Shown: positions 1-8,110 of the stretch, piece by piece
Layout of the letters: each line of letters opens with the position of its first letter
Position numbering within the stretch: position 1 is the stretch's first letter
Assembly (NCBI GenBank): GCA_035518715.1
Contig: DATIXJ010000050.1
Coordinates: 1-39,644 of the forward strand
Reading direction: 5' to 3'
Origin: DATIXJ01 sp035518715
Lineage (GTDB): Bacteria > Bacteroidota > Ignavibacteria > UBA10030 > SZUA-254
Length of the DNA: 39,644 nucleotides
Program-made: the position numbers and the translations under genes
The notes under the pieces: generated by a model
Database searches by the model: none
Told to the model about the DNA's origin: nothing
The model's input: the letters and a program-made list of their open reading frames with translations, nothing else

Positions 1-226
1 TCGTACCACCTTCGGCAATAAGGGATGCGGTGAGGGAGTTTAACCCTTCCTTTCCCTTTGGATCGTTGATCGAACCGGCGCGAACGATGATCCGGAACGT
101 CACAAGCGGAGAACCCGCGCTTCTCAGCTCCGTAAACTTCAGTTTCCCGGAAGTGCTCTGTTCAGCCATGGCGGTAAGCGTAACGGTGGTCATGATGATG
201 ATCGTCAGAAATATGCGCGTGCTCAT
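1..226 (-). CDS. M16-family peptidase-like protein, second subunit (N-terminal part)
   Basis: The frame opens at ATG 226-224 and stays open to the window edge, so only about 75 N-terminal residues are visible. A hydrophobic signal-like segment (MSTRIFLTIIIMTTVTLTAM) is followed by a stretch with the start of an M16 fold (LVTFRIIVRAGSINDPKGKEGL and onward to a LIAEGGT-type ending). The zinc-binding position that would read HxxEH is not reached; in the visible equivalent region it reads LNSLTASLIAEGGT. In tandem M16 pairs the second gene often encodes the non-catalytic partner (family knowledge). The start overlaps the stop of the upstream M16 gene in an ATGA, and AGGAGG lies 6-7 bases before it. 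Translational coupling with the upstream gene and a heterodimeric periplasmic protease are inferred. Confidence 0.75.
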   Translation of the reverse strand, partial: MSTRIFLTIIIMTTVTLTAMAEQSTSGKLKFTELRSAGSPLVTFRIIVRAGSINDPKGKEGLNSLTASLIAEGGT

Positions 227-1563
227 TGATGGTCCTCCTGCTGGGTGAGTGCAACCGTACGATTGGTGTTCACGAAATATTTCTTCACCACGTTCATGAT
301 GTCCTTCGGCGTGATCTTGTCGTACAGCGCATAATACCGGTTCACCGATTCGGGATCGTTCGCCATGGCAATGAACTGGCTGATCGTTCCTGCAACATGG
401 TCGGCATCGTCGAGGCGCATCGCAAAACTGTATTTCAAGTGAGACCTGACATCCGCAAGCCGTGACTGCGACACCGGTTTTGTCTTTGCCTCCTCAAGTG
501 TCTTATCGATGGCATCACGGACTGCCGCGATATCTTTTGCCTTCTTGATGCGGGCGAAAATGAAAAAGAGACCCGGATCGCGATTCTGCCGCATCTGTCC
601 CGACAATGACTCCACCATCTGGTCCTGGACCACGAGTTTCTTGTAGAGATCCGAAGTTTCCCCAAACGCCAGCTGAGAGAAGAGATTCAGTGCGGCCATG
701 TCGGTGTGTGTATCGCTGAACGCGGGACCGTGAAAGGCGACGGTAAGGATCGGAAGCGTCCGGGATTTCCACGGAATCTGAACGAATTTATCCTCATTCT
801 GCGGCGGTTCGGCACGAACATTTAATGCGTAGGAACCGTGCTTCCAGCTTCCATAGTACTTCGTCGCGAGCGAGACGAGCTTCTTCTGATCAAAATCACC
901 GACGACCACGACGACACAATTTTCAGGCCGGTACCACCGGTCGAAAAATGTCAGACTGTACTGATACTGATTCGGCATGTCCTCAATGTCTTTCAGGAAT
1001 CCCATCGTCGAATGTTTGTAGGTGTGCTCCATGTACGCGGCATCCCGCACTTTCTCATCGATGGTTTGGAACGGACTTGAGGAGTTTTTGTTATACTCGC
1101 CAAGAATTGCACCGGCTTCCGTTTTAAATGCAGCTTCGCTGTACTTCAGGTTCATGAACCGGTCTGACTCCATATCCATAATGGTTTCCAATGCGCTCGC
1201 ACTCGCAACCGTATGATAGACGGTTTCATCGTCCGAAGTAAACGCATTATTGTCGGCACCGATAGATTTCAGCATATTGTTGAACTTCTCTTCGGGATAT
1301 TTCTCCGTGCCGCGGAACATCATATGCTCGAAGAAATGTGCGAACCCGGACTTTCCCGGTTCGACTTCGTTCCTGGAACCGGTCCGGACGACCGTATAGT
1401 AGGCAATGATGCCCGGACTGTCGAAGGGAATCGAGACAATACGCAGCCCGTTCGGCAGTGTCGATTGATTGATCTTGTACGGAAAGATTTTATGCTGATG
1501 GGATTCAGCAGAAACTATCAGCATCGGTACGAGGAGCGTGAGGATTCCGAAAAATCGAACCAT
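223..1563 (-). CDS. M16 zinc metallopeptidase (insulinase/PqqL-like), secreted
   Basis: Encodes 446 residues beginning MVRFFGILTLLVPMLIVSAE, a clear signal peptide, so the protein acts outside the cytoplasm. The inverted zinc motif HFFEH is at residues 76-80 and the third zinc ligand is Glu156 in LGEYNKN, the usual spacing for M16 enzymes. The C-terminal half matches the second M16 domain. An in-frame start exists at 1575 and the frame is open to 1686, but GGAG six bases before 1563 and the signal peptide favour 1563; the longer version would run into purC. The product is about half the size of two-in-one M16 proteins, consistent with working together with the next gene, which overlaps its stop by four bases. 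Substrate unknown; peptide degradation in the periplasm is the family role. Confidence 0.9.
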   Translation of the reverse strand: MVRFFGILTLLVPMLIVSAESHQHKIFPYKINQSTLPNGLRIVSIPFDSPGIIAYYTVVRTGSRNEVEPGKSGFAHFFEHMMFRGTEKYPEEKFNNMLKSIGADNNAFTSDDETVYHTVASASALETIMDMESDRFMNLKYSEAAFKTEAGAILGEYNKNSSSPFQTIDEKVRDAAYMEHTYKHSTMGFLKDIEDMPNQYQYSLTFFDRWYRPENCVVVVVGDFDQKKLVSLATKYYGSWKHGSYALNVRAEPPQNEDKFVQIPWKSRTLPILTVAFHGPAFSDTHTDMAALNLFSQLAFGETSDLYKKLVVQDQMVESLSGQMRQNRDPGLFFIFARIKKAKDIAAVRDAIDKTLEEAKTKPVSQSRLADVRSHLKYSFAMRLDDADHVAGTISQFIAMANDPESVNRYYALYDKITPKDIMNVVKKYFVNTNRTVALTQQEDHQ

Positions 1564-1672
1564 AGTGAACTCCATAATTGAGGATGAAAGCTGTATGTGG
1601 TTTCGGGAGACAATCGAATTCCGTGTAAAGGAACATAAGCAAAAGCGAGAATTTTTTCCAGACCGGGGCCTT

Positions 1673-2572
1673 TTAATCCCGGACATTGGTGCCTGTCAGC
1701 CGCTTCATTGCATCGATATACAGCTCGGAGGTTTTGATTATGACTTCTGCTGGCAGCCGGGGTGCCGGCGGTTTTTTATTGAAACCGATCGAAATAAGAT
1801 AATCCCTCACATATTGCTTGTCGAAACTCTTCTGCGGTCCACCCGGTTTGTATTCTGCCTGCGGCCAGAAACGGGATGAATCAGGCGTGAGGAGCTCATC
1901 TATCAACATAAGTTTGCCGTCCTGCAGACCGAACTCCATTTTCGTGTCGGCGATGATGATCCCTTTCTTTTCGGCAATCGAACAGGCCTTCTTATAAATC
2001 GCCAACGTGAAGTGTCTTACCTGCTCTGCAGTTTCTTCGCCCACGATGGATGCAGCACGCGAGAAATCGATATTTTCATCATGTCCGACTTCCGCTTTGG
2101 TTGCCGGAGTAAATATTGGATCGGGAAGTTTGGAGGATTCCATCAACCCCTTCGGCAATCTCACGCCGCAGACACTTCCCGATTCGCAATATTCGTTCCA
2201 CCCGGATCCCGAGAGATAGCCGCGGGCGACACATTCTATCGGAAGAGTCCTCGCTTTCTTCACCAGAATGCTTCGCCCCGCGAGCTGATCGCAGTACTGC
2301 CGACATTCGGCGGGGAATTTCCGGACATCGGTCTCAACGATATGATTCGGGATGATGTCAGCCATCAAGCCGAACCAGAAATTTGAAATCTGCGTCAACA
2401 CTTTTCCCTTGTACGGAATCGGCTGGCTCATGATGACATCGTACGCGGAGAGGCGGTCGGTTGCAACAATGAGGAGATGGTCTTCAACCTCATACATATC
2501 CCGGACTTTCCCGCGGCGGAGAAAATGCAGCCCCGGAAAATCCGATTCGAACATCAGGTCAGCGGATTTCAT
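1673..2572 (-). CDS. purC: Phosphoribosylaminoimidazole-succinocarboxamide synthase (SAICAR synthase)
   Basis: A 299-residue SAICAR synthase, the ATP-dependent ligase joining CAIR and aspartate in de novo purine synthesis. Family signatures are visible: RRGKVRDMYEV near the N-terminus (phosphate/ATP site), the ATDRLSAYDV segment, then the VLTQISNFWF helix, LPIECVARGYLSGSGW, and the DTKMEFGL and DELLTPDSSRFWP motifs near the C-terminus. Length fits the longer, eukaryote/plant-like PurC form found in many bacteria rather than the roughly 240-residue E. coli form. The start overlaps the end of the upstream amidohydrolase gene by 14 bases, which suggests cotranscription. It is a biosynthetic purine gene and is not part of the purine catabolic operon 12 kb away. 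Confidence 0.95.
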   Translation of the reverse strand: MKSADLMFESDFPGLHFLRRGKVRDMYEVEDHLLIVATDRLSAYDVIMSQPIPYKGKVLTQISNFWFGLMADIIPNHIVETDVRKFPAECRQYCDQLAGRSILVKKARTLPIECVARGYLSGSGWNEYCESGSVCGVRLPKGLMESSKLPDPIFTPATKAEVGHDENIDFSRAASIVGEETAEQVRHFTLAIYKKACSIAEKKGIIIADTKMEFGLQDGKLMLIDELLTPDSSRFWPQAEYKPGGPQKSFDKQYVRDYLISIGFNKKPPAPRLPAEVIIKTSELYIDAMKRLTGTNVRD

Positions 2573-3860
2573 TCTTGTAGATTTTGCCCTCTTTCATCAC
2601 GAACTTCACATGCTCGAGAACCGAAACATCCTGCATCGGGTCACCTTGAACGGCAACGATATCGGCGGTCGCACCCGAAGAAATCTCCCCGAGCCTGCTG
2701 CTCATGCCGAGGAGATCCGCCGCCACGGTTGTCGCCGCTTTGAGTGCCTGCAGCGGTGTCATGCCGTCGTTCACCATAGCTCCGAATTCCTTCGCTTCGT
2801 TCACTTCCCACGGAAAACCGCCGACGTCGGTACCCAGTGCGATCTTCACACCAGCGCGGACACCCTTTGCAAATCCCTGACGCTGATAATCGATCATCTG
2901 CTTATAGATGGGACGGCCTTCCGCGGCCCTGCCTTCGGCAACATATGCTGTAATAAAGAGGGTCGGGCACCAGTAGACCCCTTTTTCTTTTGCCATTGCA
3001 ATAAGCTCATCGTCGAACCCGTCGCCATGCTCGATCGAATTCACGCCGCCGCGGAGGGCATTGTTGATCCCGTCCCACCCGATGGCATGCGCCGCCACAT
3101 TCCGGTGCAGTTTGTGCGCTTCATCGCAAATCGCCTTCATCTCTTCGGGCGTAAATGTGAGAATGCTTCGAAGTTTGCCATCGGGGGCAAAATAATAGCT
3201 TCGGTCGGCATACACTTTGATCCAGTCGGCGCCCCGGTCGACCTCTTCGCGCACCGCTTTCCGGCACTCGTCGACACCATCCACAACCTGGAGTCCGTGA
3301 GGCACTTCCAGCTCCCACGAATATCCGTTGAGCGGATACGCGCCGGTCACATCGAGAGCGCGCGTTGCGACGAACATTCTCGGGCCTTCGATGATGCCGT
3401 TCAGGATGGCGTGCTTGATATCGACGTCGGCGTACATCGCTCCCTCCGTTCCCACATCGCGGATCGTGGTAAAGCCGTTATGGAGCGCCGCCTGTGCCGA
3501 TACCGCTCCGCGGATTGTCCGGTAAGGGATCGACTCTTTCAATAACTGCTCATCATAGTCCGCACTTGTCACATCACCCTGCAGGAGCACGTGCGTATGA
3601 CAATCGATGAGCCCGGGGAGAACCGTCGCGCCGCTCAAGTCGATAACGTCCGCATCGGGGGGAATCTGCACATCCGGCCCGATTGCCCGGATGACGCTAT
3701 TCGCAATGAGTACTGTGACATGATCGCGGTACTGGTCGCTTTTGCCATCAAACAATTTTCCGCACTTGATGGCAATGTACTTCGTAAACGGCTCCTGTGA
3801 GAAGGAGATCAGTGGAATCGACAGGACGATGAGCATAACAGAACAACATTTCTTCAGCAT
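2559..3860 (-). CDS. Secreted metal-dependent amidohydrolase (imidazolonepropionase/prolidase-like)
   Basis: Encodes 433 residues from ATG 3860, chosen because AGGAGG lies four bases upstream; an in-frame upstream start at 3890 adds ten residues with no ribosome-binding site. A signal peptide (MLKKCCSVMLIVLSIPLISF) is followed by the amidohydrolase fold. Metal ligands are all present: GLIDCHTH (H88, H90), the probable carboxylated Lys in ADWIKVYAD, His in VAAHAIGWDG, SIEHGDGFD, and the catalytic Asp in LGTDVGGFPW. This arrangement matches the periplasmic binuclear amidohydrolases usually annotated as imidazolonepropionase-related or Xaa-Pro dipeptidase. The true substrate cannot be read from sequence. 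It lies 19 bases after aat and overlaps purC. Confidence 0.85.
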   Translation of the reverse strand: MLKKCCSVMLIVLSIPLISFSQEPFTKYIAIKCGKLFDGKSDQYRDHVTVLIANSVIRAIGPDVQIPPDADVIDLSGATVLPGLIDCHTHVLLQGDVTSADYDEQLLKESIPYRTIRGAVSAQAALHNGFTTIRDVGTEGAMYADVDIKHAILNGIIEGPRMFVATRALDVTGAYPLNGYSWELEVPHGLQVVDGVDECRKAVREEVDRGADWIKVYADRSYYFAPDGKLRSILTFTPEEMKAICDEAHKLHRNVAAHAIGWDGINNALRGGVNSIEHGDGFDDELIAMAKEKGVYWCPTLFITAYVAEGRAAEGRPIYKQMIDYQRQGFAKGVRAGVKIALGTDVGGFPWEVNEAKEFGAMVNDGMTPLQALKAATTVAADLLGMSSRLGEISSGATADIVAVQGDPMQDVSVLEHVKFVMKEGKIYKNEIR

Positions 3861-3879
3861 ACTTCCTCCTGAATGCCGG

Positions 3880-4488
3880 TCAGCCGGCAAATGTACAATC
3901 GAGATTTATGGCTGATTTCAAAAGCCTCAGATAGTGGTCACGGGAGATTTCGACCGCCCCGAGTGTGAGAAGGTGCGGCGTAACAAACTGTGTGTCGAGA
4001 AGTTGAAACTGCCGTTCGCGGAGACGGCGCACGAGATCCACGAGAGCCACTTTCGATGCATCTCGTTTCCGGCTGAACATCGACTCACCGAAGAAGGCAC
4101 CGCCCAGCGCAACGCCATACAGTCCGCCGTCGAGTGTCCTGCCGCTCCAGCTTTCGACGCTGTGGGCATACCCGAGGCGGAAAAGATTGAGATAGCTCCG
4201 GATGATGATTTCCGAGATCCAGGTATCTGCGCGTTCAGCGCAGGCCCGCATAACCTCTTCGAACGCGGTATCGATACGTATATCAAAAACTTTTTTGCGC
4301 AACGTTTGGCCGAGACTCCGGGAAATCTTCAACTTCTCGAGCGGCAGAATGCCGCGTGCCTCCGGCGAATACCAGCGGATCCCGCCTTCTTTCGATTCGG
4401 CCATCGGAAACCAGCCGGATGCATACGCCCCAAGAAGAAGCTCCGGCTCGATGATCGAACGGGAGGAAGTTTTCGCGGGCCTGGGCAT
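3880..4488 (-). CDS. aat: Leucyl/phenylalanyl-tRNA--protein transferase
   Basis: About 202 residues. Aat transfers Leu or Phe from charged tRNA to N-terminal Arg/Lys of proteins, marking them for ClpS/ClpAP degradation (N-degron pathway). Family signatures include LLLGAYASGWFPMAE, IRWYSPEARGILPL, the SWSGRTLDGGLYGVALGGAFFGESMFS core and the LLDTQFVTPHL segment. A GTG at 4494 is in frame two codons upstream of the ATG at 4488; neither has a convincing ribosome-binding site, so the start is uncertain by two codons. It is 30 bases downstream of the phosphofructokinase gene and probably in the same transcript. Confidence 0.95.
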   Translation of the reverse strand: MPRPAKTSSRSIIEPELLLGAYASGWFPMAESKEGGIRWYSPEARGILPLEKLKISRSLGQTLRKKVFDIRIDTAFEEVMRACAERADTWISEIIIRSYLNLFRLGYAHSVESWSGRTLDGGLYGVALGGAFFGESMFSRKRDASKVALVDLVRRLRERQFQLLDTQFVTPHLLTLGAVEISRDHYLRLLKSAINLDCTFAG

Positions 4489-4518
4489 GGGCACACCAGC
4501 ATCAAAACGCTCGGCGCC

Positions 4519-5613
4519 TCAATCCCCGAAACTCACACCAACAGAGCGAGCAGCAAGGACAACCGGAGAATCAACCGGGACGAGCCGTTGACGCCGTATG
4601 GCATCTTCAAGCCGCACGGTAACAACATCGCGGCCATGCAGGCTCACCATGGTTCCGAAATCTCCCGTAGCCGCCGCTTCGAGCGCAGCCGCACCGAACC
4701 GGGTTCCTAGAATCCGGTCGTATGCCGACGGGCTTCCTCCGCGCTGCAGGTGCCCGAGAACGGTCACTCTCGTTTCGAGCGAGGTCTGCTGCTCGATGTT
4801 CCTCGCCACGAGATCGCCGATGCCTCCGAGCCGGACAGGGTCCGTCCGTTTGATGTCTTTCTCCTTCACGACAATCTGCCCGTCGAGGGGCTTCGCCCCT
4901 TCAGCGACACAGATAATGCTGAAGCGTGCGCCTTTGCTCCGCTTCCAGACAAACTCATAAATTGCATCCCACTTGAACGGAATCTCCGGGATGAGAATCA
5001 TGTCGGCTCCGCCGGCAACGCCCGCTCCCAGCGCTATCCACCCCGCATATCGTCCCATCACTTCAACAACGATGACGCGGTGATGGGCAGATGCAGTAGT
5101 TTGAAGGCGGTCAATCGCTTCTGTTGCCACGGTGAGCGCCGAATCATACCCGAACGTCACATCGGTTGCTTCGAGATCATTATCAATCGTTTTGGGAACA
5201 CCGATAACATTCAATCCCATCTTGGAGAGTTTGTAGGCGATATTCATCGTCCCGTCTCCGCCGATTGCGATCAGCGAATCCAATCCCCATTGGCGATAAT
5301 TTTCAATCACCAGGTCCGAGCAGTCGGAGATCGTAATCCCGTTCGGTCCCTGACGCGGAAAATTGAACGGATCTCCCTTATTCGATGTGCCGAGTATCGT
5401 TCCCCCGACATTAATAATTCCGCTCACGTCAAGCTTGGTCAGTTCGCGCATGTGGCCTTCGACGAATCCTTCAAATCCATCGAGTATGCCGATGACCTTC
5501 GCATTGAAATAGGATATTGCGGGCTTTGCCACACTGCGGATCACGGCATTGAGCCCGGGACAGTCGCCACCGCCGGTAAGTATACCGATCTTCTTTAAGC
5601 TGATTTCTGGCAT
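4519..5613 (-). CDS. pfkA: 6-phosphofructokinase (group III type)
   Basis: A 364-residue phosphofructokinase, which phosphorylates fructose 6-phosphate in glycolysis. Visible motifs are ILTGGGDCPGLNAVIR (residues 11-26), GGDGT (118-122), PKTIDND (140-146) and MGRYAGWIALGAGVAGGAD. In this family, Gly at the GGDG position goes with ATP use. Lys in PKTIDND, where E. coli PfkA has Gly, is typical of PPi enzymes and of the long group III ATP enzymes. The Gly/Lys combination therefore suggests the group III clade, probably ATP-dependent, but phosphoryl donor choice is inferred. A promoter-like site lies just upstream (5629-5656), giving a very short leader. It heads the run pfkA-aat-amidohydrolase-purC-M16-M16. 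Confidence 0.93.
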   Translation of the reverse strand: MPEISLKKIGILTGGGDCPGLNAVIRSVAKPAISYFNAKVIGILDGFEGFVEGHMRELTKLDVSGIINVGGTILGTSNKGDPFNFPRQGPNGITISDCSDLVIENYRQWGLDSLIAIGGDGTMNIAYKLSKMGLNVIGVPKTIDNDLEATDVTFGYDSALTVATEAIDRLQTTASAHHRVIVVEVMGRYAGWIALGAGVAGGADMILIPEIPFKWDAIYEFVWKRSKGARFSIICVAEGAKPLDGQIVVKEKDIKRTDPVRLGGIGDLVARNIEQQTSLETRVTVLGHLQRGGSPSAYDRILGTRFGAAALEAAATGDFGTMVSLHGRDVVTVRLEDAIRRQRLVPVDSPVVLAARSVGVSFGD

Positions 5614-5628
5614 AAGTGTTGGCGGATC

Positions 5629-5656
5629 ATTCTACATTGGAAAAGGATTCATACAA
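5629..5656 (-). promoter_or_regulatory. Putative promoter for pfkA
   Basis: On the minus strand TTGTAT (5656-5651) and TAGAAT (5634-5629) are separated by 16 bases. The predicted start would lie about ten bases before the pfkA ATG, so the transcript would have almost no leader; no ribosome-binding site is visible before that ATG, which fits. Sequence-only prediction. Confidence 0.4.
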
Positions 5657-5687
5657 AAAAATGAAATGCCGCATGTCACCCGAATTC

Positions 5688-6011
5688 TTATTCTCCCATT
5701 GTCTGCGTGCATTCATCACACTCACAGATCTGACGGAGGTAATCATAGGTGTAGATTCCCGTACTGTGACCATCTCCCCATCGGAACTGGAGCGCATAAT
5801 TGCCGACCTTCTCGATGCCTTTCAGCTCGTTCCTTCCGGGAACCAGCACCGGGAGAAGAACAGTCTTCTCGTGCTCCTCGGCTTCGATCTTGCATGCGGC
5901 ACAGGGGCAGTAACGTCGGAGAACGTGGAGAGTGTGCTTGCCCTGATGACCGTCATCCCAATCCACTGCGAGCTCTGCGGGTGAAGTCTGTCTGATGCTT
6001 GTGGGAACCAT
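5688..6011 (-). CDS. DUF971 family protein
   Basis: A 107-residue protein matching the DUF971 family, which resembles the N-terminal domain of gamma-butyrobetaine hydroxylase. The family pattern of an early ELAVDWDDGH segment, a YCPCAACK cysteine cluster, an aromatic WGDGHSTGIYTYDYLR stretch and a C-terminal CECDEC cluster is present. The cysteines could bind a metal or Fe-S cluster, but the function is not established; some relatives sit near Fe-S assembly genes. The start at 6011 is preferred over the in-frame 6095 because the extra 28 residues overlap the upstream small gene and look non-coding. It is the last gene of the run that starts at rmuC. Confidence 0.85.
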   Translation of the reverse strand: MVPTSIRQTSPAELAVDWDDGHQGKHTLHVLRRYCPCAACKIEAEEHEKTVLLPVLVPGRNELKGIEKVGNYALQFRWGDGHSTGIYTYDYLRQICECDECTQTMGE

Positions 6012-6060
6012 GTTGTTCTCTCTTGTCTGCGGAACCGGAACGCGAATTGATGCGGTGATG

Positions 6061-6252
6061 CTATGTGCGGTATCGCTCCGGGACATACTGCACATACAGC
6101 GCTGTCAGACGCCGGCGCGTCATCTCATCAAGATCTTCATCATCGACATCCCGCTTCCTCATCATCTCAAACTCATCGAGATCCCGCCCGCGCATCTTGT
6201 GTGAGTACTCCTTCAGAAGTGAAATCATCTCATGTTGTTCTGTTTTGGTCAT
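6061..6252 (-). CDS. Small hypothetical protein, charged helical
   Basis: A 63-residue protein I do not recognise. It is rich in Glu, Asp, Arg and Met (for example MRGRDLDEFEMMRKRDVDDE) and should be mostly helical and cytoplasmic; no cysteine pair or membrane segment is present. The ATG at 6252 overlaps the TGA of the upstream membrane-protein gene (ATGA), so translational coupling is likely. A GTG at 6279 would add nine residues and overlap the upstream gene further. Its tight packing between a membrane protein and DUF971 is the main argument that it is real. Confidence 0.6.
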   Translation of the reverse strand: MTKTEQHEMISLLKEYSHKMRGRDLDEFEMMRKRDVDDEDLDEMTRRRLTALYVQYVPERYRT

Positions 6253-6716
6253 GGCCGGCGGTTCAAAAATATGCTCCACCGTTGGAATGGAATTCGGAGA
6301 ACCATCACACCGAATCCGCCGAACGTAAAGATAGACTTCACCGGAATATCGTAGACCGTCATCAGTCCTGCTTTCTTTGCAAGAAGCAAACCGATCACAT
6401 AGCCGATTCCTCCCCCGAAATACCAGAACGGAAGTCTGGAGCCGAAAACCGCGAGCGGATGGAAATTCCTCACGAGCGGCTCGGTGGTGGATTTCCAGAT
6501 CCGATCCGACACAAAAGCAAAGAATGCGAGGGAAGCTGCAATCAGCAGATATCCGCTGATGTGTGCGGACCAGGGAACGTTTCCATACAACACATTGGAT
6601 AGTGCAAGTGCTGCAGAAAGACAGAGTCCGAAGACAACCATCAGCAGAAAATACCCTATTCCCTGTTCGAAGGGCTGATCGCGGTGCACGGAGGTGGGGT
6701 GATGTTCGGTTGTCAT
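6249..6716 (-). CDS. Small membrane protein of unknown function
   Basis: A 155-residue protein that I cannot assign to a family. It has a short hydrophilic, His-containing N-terminus, two adjacent hydrophobic segments (roughly residues 18-42 and 48-66), and a third region with WYFGGGIGYVIGLLLAKK followed by further hydrophobic residues, so three or four membrane spans are likely. The ATG at 6716 overlaps the TGA of the upstream cyclase gene (ATGA), and its own TGA overlaps the next ATG. This coupling implies a shared function or regulated stoichiometry with the cyclase-domain protein. An in-frame start at 6737 lies inside the cyclase gene and is less likely. Confidence 0.7.
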   Translation of the reverse strand: MTTEHHPTSVHRDQPFEQGIGYFLLMVVFGLCLSAALALSNVLYGNVPWSAHISGYLLIAASLAFFAFVSDRIWKSTTEPLVRNFHPLAVFGSRLPFWYFGGGIGYVIGLLLAKKAGLMTVYDIPVKSIFTFGGFGVMVLRIPFQRWSIFLNRRP

Positions 6717-7435
6717 GCGCGTCCGTCGACGTTCCACAGAGCGTTCTTCACGTACGGCCAGGTAAGATAGCGGAATCCGAAAATGTCGTCTTCGTGAAGA
6801 CCGGTAAATTTGCTTGCCATAGCGACCGCCTTATTGTGCGGCTTCATGAGCTCAAGCCGGAGGATGCGATTATCGCTCCGCAGGATACGCCCCGGATTCT
6901 GTTCGGCCAGCTTTACTCCGCCCGAATCGATCACGGTCCCGTACGGCCCCGCAAGTTTCTGAAGCCGTGCACCGCAGTTCATGGGGTATCCGACAAAATC
7001 CGATTCATTGAATTCCGGAATGAACATATCGGGGTCGATACGGACGACTTCACCGCAGGAAATGCTGATCCCGAAGCCCAGCGGTGATGGAAACGACAAC
7101 CGGTCGGCAATGTACCAGTACCGTTTATGAATTTCAAACGCAGCGGCGACCGCCCAGTGCAGCGCTTCCACGAGAGAGCCGTGATTGTTCGCCTCCCAGA
7201 TGAGTACGAATCCGTCGCCCAGAAATTTATGGAACGTGTGCTTGTAGAAGAACGCAAGCTGGATAACGCGGTCGTAAACAATTTCGATCACCCGAGTGAT
7301 CCTGTCCGCGGAAGACGTGAGGGACCATTCTGCAAAATTCCGAAGGTCGGCATAGACGACGGCCACCTCGAGCTTCTCGCCGTGGATCAGCGACGATCTA
7401 TCGGTTACGGTCAGTGGCTGGTTCTTCAGATACAT
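6713..7435 (-). CDS. Class III adenylate/guanylate cyclase-domain protein
   Basis: A 240-residue protein consisting almost entirely of one class III nucleotide cyclase domain. The two metal-binding aspartates are present: Asp30 in VVYADLRNF and Asp74 in HKFLGDGFVLIWE. The transition-state Asn/Arg pair is plausible in YPMNCGARLQKLAG. There is no N-terminal sensor or membrane domain, only about 20 residues before the catalytic core, so the sensing part may be supplied by the coupled membrane gene just downstream. Whether it makes cAMP, cGMP or neither cannot be decided from the visible residues. It follows the Sua5-type gene by 22 bases. Confidence 0.85.
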   Translation of the reverse strand: MYLKNQPLTVTDRSSLIHGEKLEVAVVYADLRNFAEWSLTSSADRITRVIEIVYDRVIQLAFFYKHTFHKFLGDGFVLIWEANNHGSLVEALHWAVAAAFEIHKRYWYIADRLSFPSPLGFGISISCGEVVRIDPDMFIPEFNESDFVGYPMNCGARLQKLAGPYGTVIDSGGVKLAEQNPGRILRSDNRILRLELMKPHNKAVAMASKFTGLHEDDIFGFRYLTWPYVKNALWNVDGRA

Positions 7436-7457
7436 GCGTCAATTCGTGAGATCGTTT

Positions 7458-8078
7458 CTAGACTTCAAGCACACTTCCGATATCCCCTACACCCTCGCGC
7501 ACGACCACCGGACGGTCTTCGGTAAAATCGATGATCGTCGAAAGATCGAGAAGGCTCGACCCGCCGTTGAGAATCAAATCGACACGATGCTCATAGAGAT
7601 CTTTGATCACGTCGGGATCAGGAACGATGTTGCCGTTCCGGTCCGTTGCGCTTGCACTGAGGATCGGATGTCCGAGGGCGCTGATGAGTTCGTGGCAGAT
7701 GATGTTGTTGGGAACCCGGATGCCGACGGTCTTCCGTTTCGAGATGAGGCTCTTCGGCAGCTGTTTCAGCCGGCTTGCGGGGAGAATAAAGGTATACGGG
7801 CCGGGGATCAGCTGTTTCATGAGGCGGAATGCGCTGTTGGAGACCTTCGCGTATTCGCTGATATGGCTCAAATCCGAACAGATGAAGCTGAACGGTTTCG
7901 TCCGATCCTGCTCTTTGATTGAATAAATCCTCTCAATTGCACGGGTATTAAATACGCTGCAGCCTATGCCGTAGACCGTATCCGTGGGATACACGATCAC
8001 GCCGCCGTTCCTGAGAACCTCGGCAGCATGGTTAATATGCCGCCCCTGGGGATTAACCGGATGAACGTTCAGTACCAT
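7458..8078 (-). CDS. Sua5/YciO/YrdC family protein, probable L-threonylcarbamoyladenylate synthase
   Basis: A 206-residue YrdC-domain protein. The family makes threonylcarbamoyl-AMP from Thr, bicarbonate and ATP for the t6A modification of ANN-decoding tRNAs. Visible motifs are GGVIVYPTDTVYGIGC, the nucleotide-binding KEQDRTKPFSFIC, the LIPGPYTFIL segment and the HPILSASATDRNGN loop. Length is that of the single-domain TsaC/YciO form, without the Sua5 C-terminal domain. TsaC and YciO paralogs are hard to tell apart, so no gene symbol is given. It lies between rmuC (32 bases) and the cyclase gene. Confidence 0.9.
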   Translation of the reverse strand: MVLNVHPVNPQGRHINHAAEVLRNGGVIVYPTDTVYGIGCSVFNTRAIERIYSIKEQDRTKPFSFICSDLSHISEYAKVSNSAFRLMKQLIPGPYTFILPASRLKQLPKSLISKRKTVGIRVPNNIICHELISALGHPILSASATDRNGNIVPDPDVIKDLYEHRVDLILNGGSSLLDLSTIIDFTEDRPVVVREGVGDIGSVLEV

Positions 8079-8110
8079 TGCAAGTTCGTGTGCTTCTGTC
8101 CGGTGAGGAG

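Noticed and set aside
2352..3545. Long plus-strand open frame of 397 codons
   Set aside because: It lies antisense to purC and the exported amidohydrolase, both with complete family motifs, and its translation has no recognisable domain or ribosome-binding site. It arises from the codon bias of the real genes.
4750..5598. Plus-strand open frame of 282 codons
   Set aside because: Antisense shadow of the phosphofructokinase gene with low-quality, His/Arg-rich translation.
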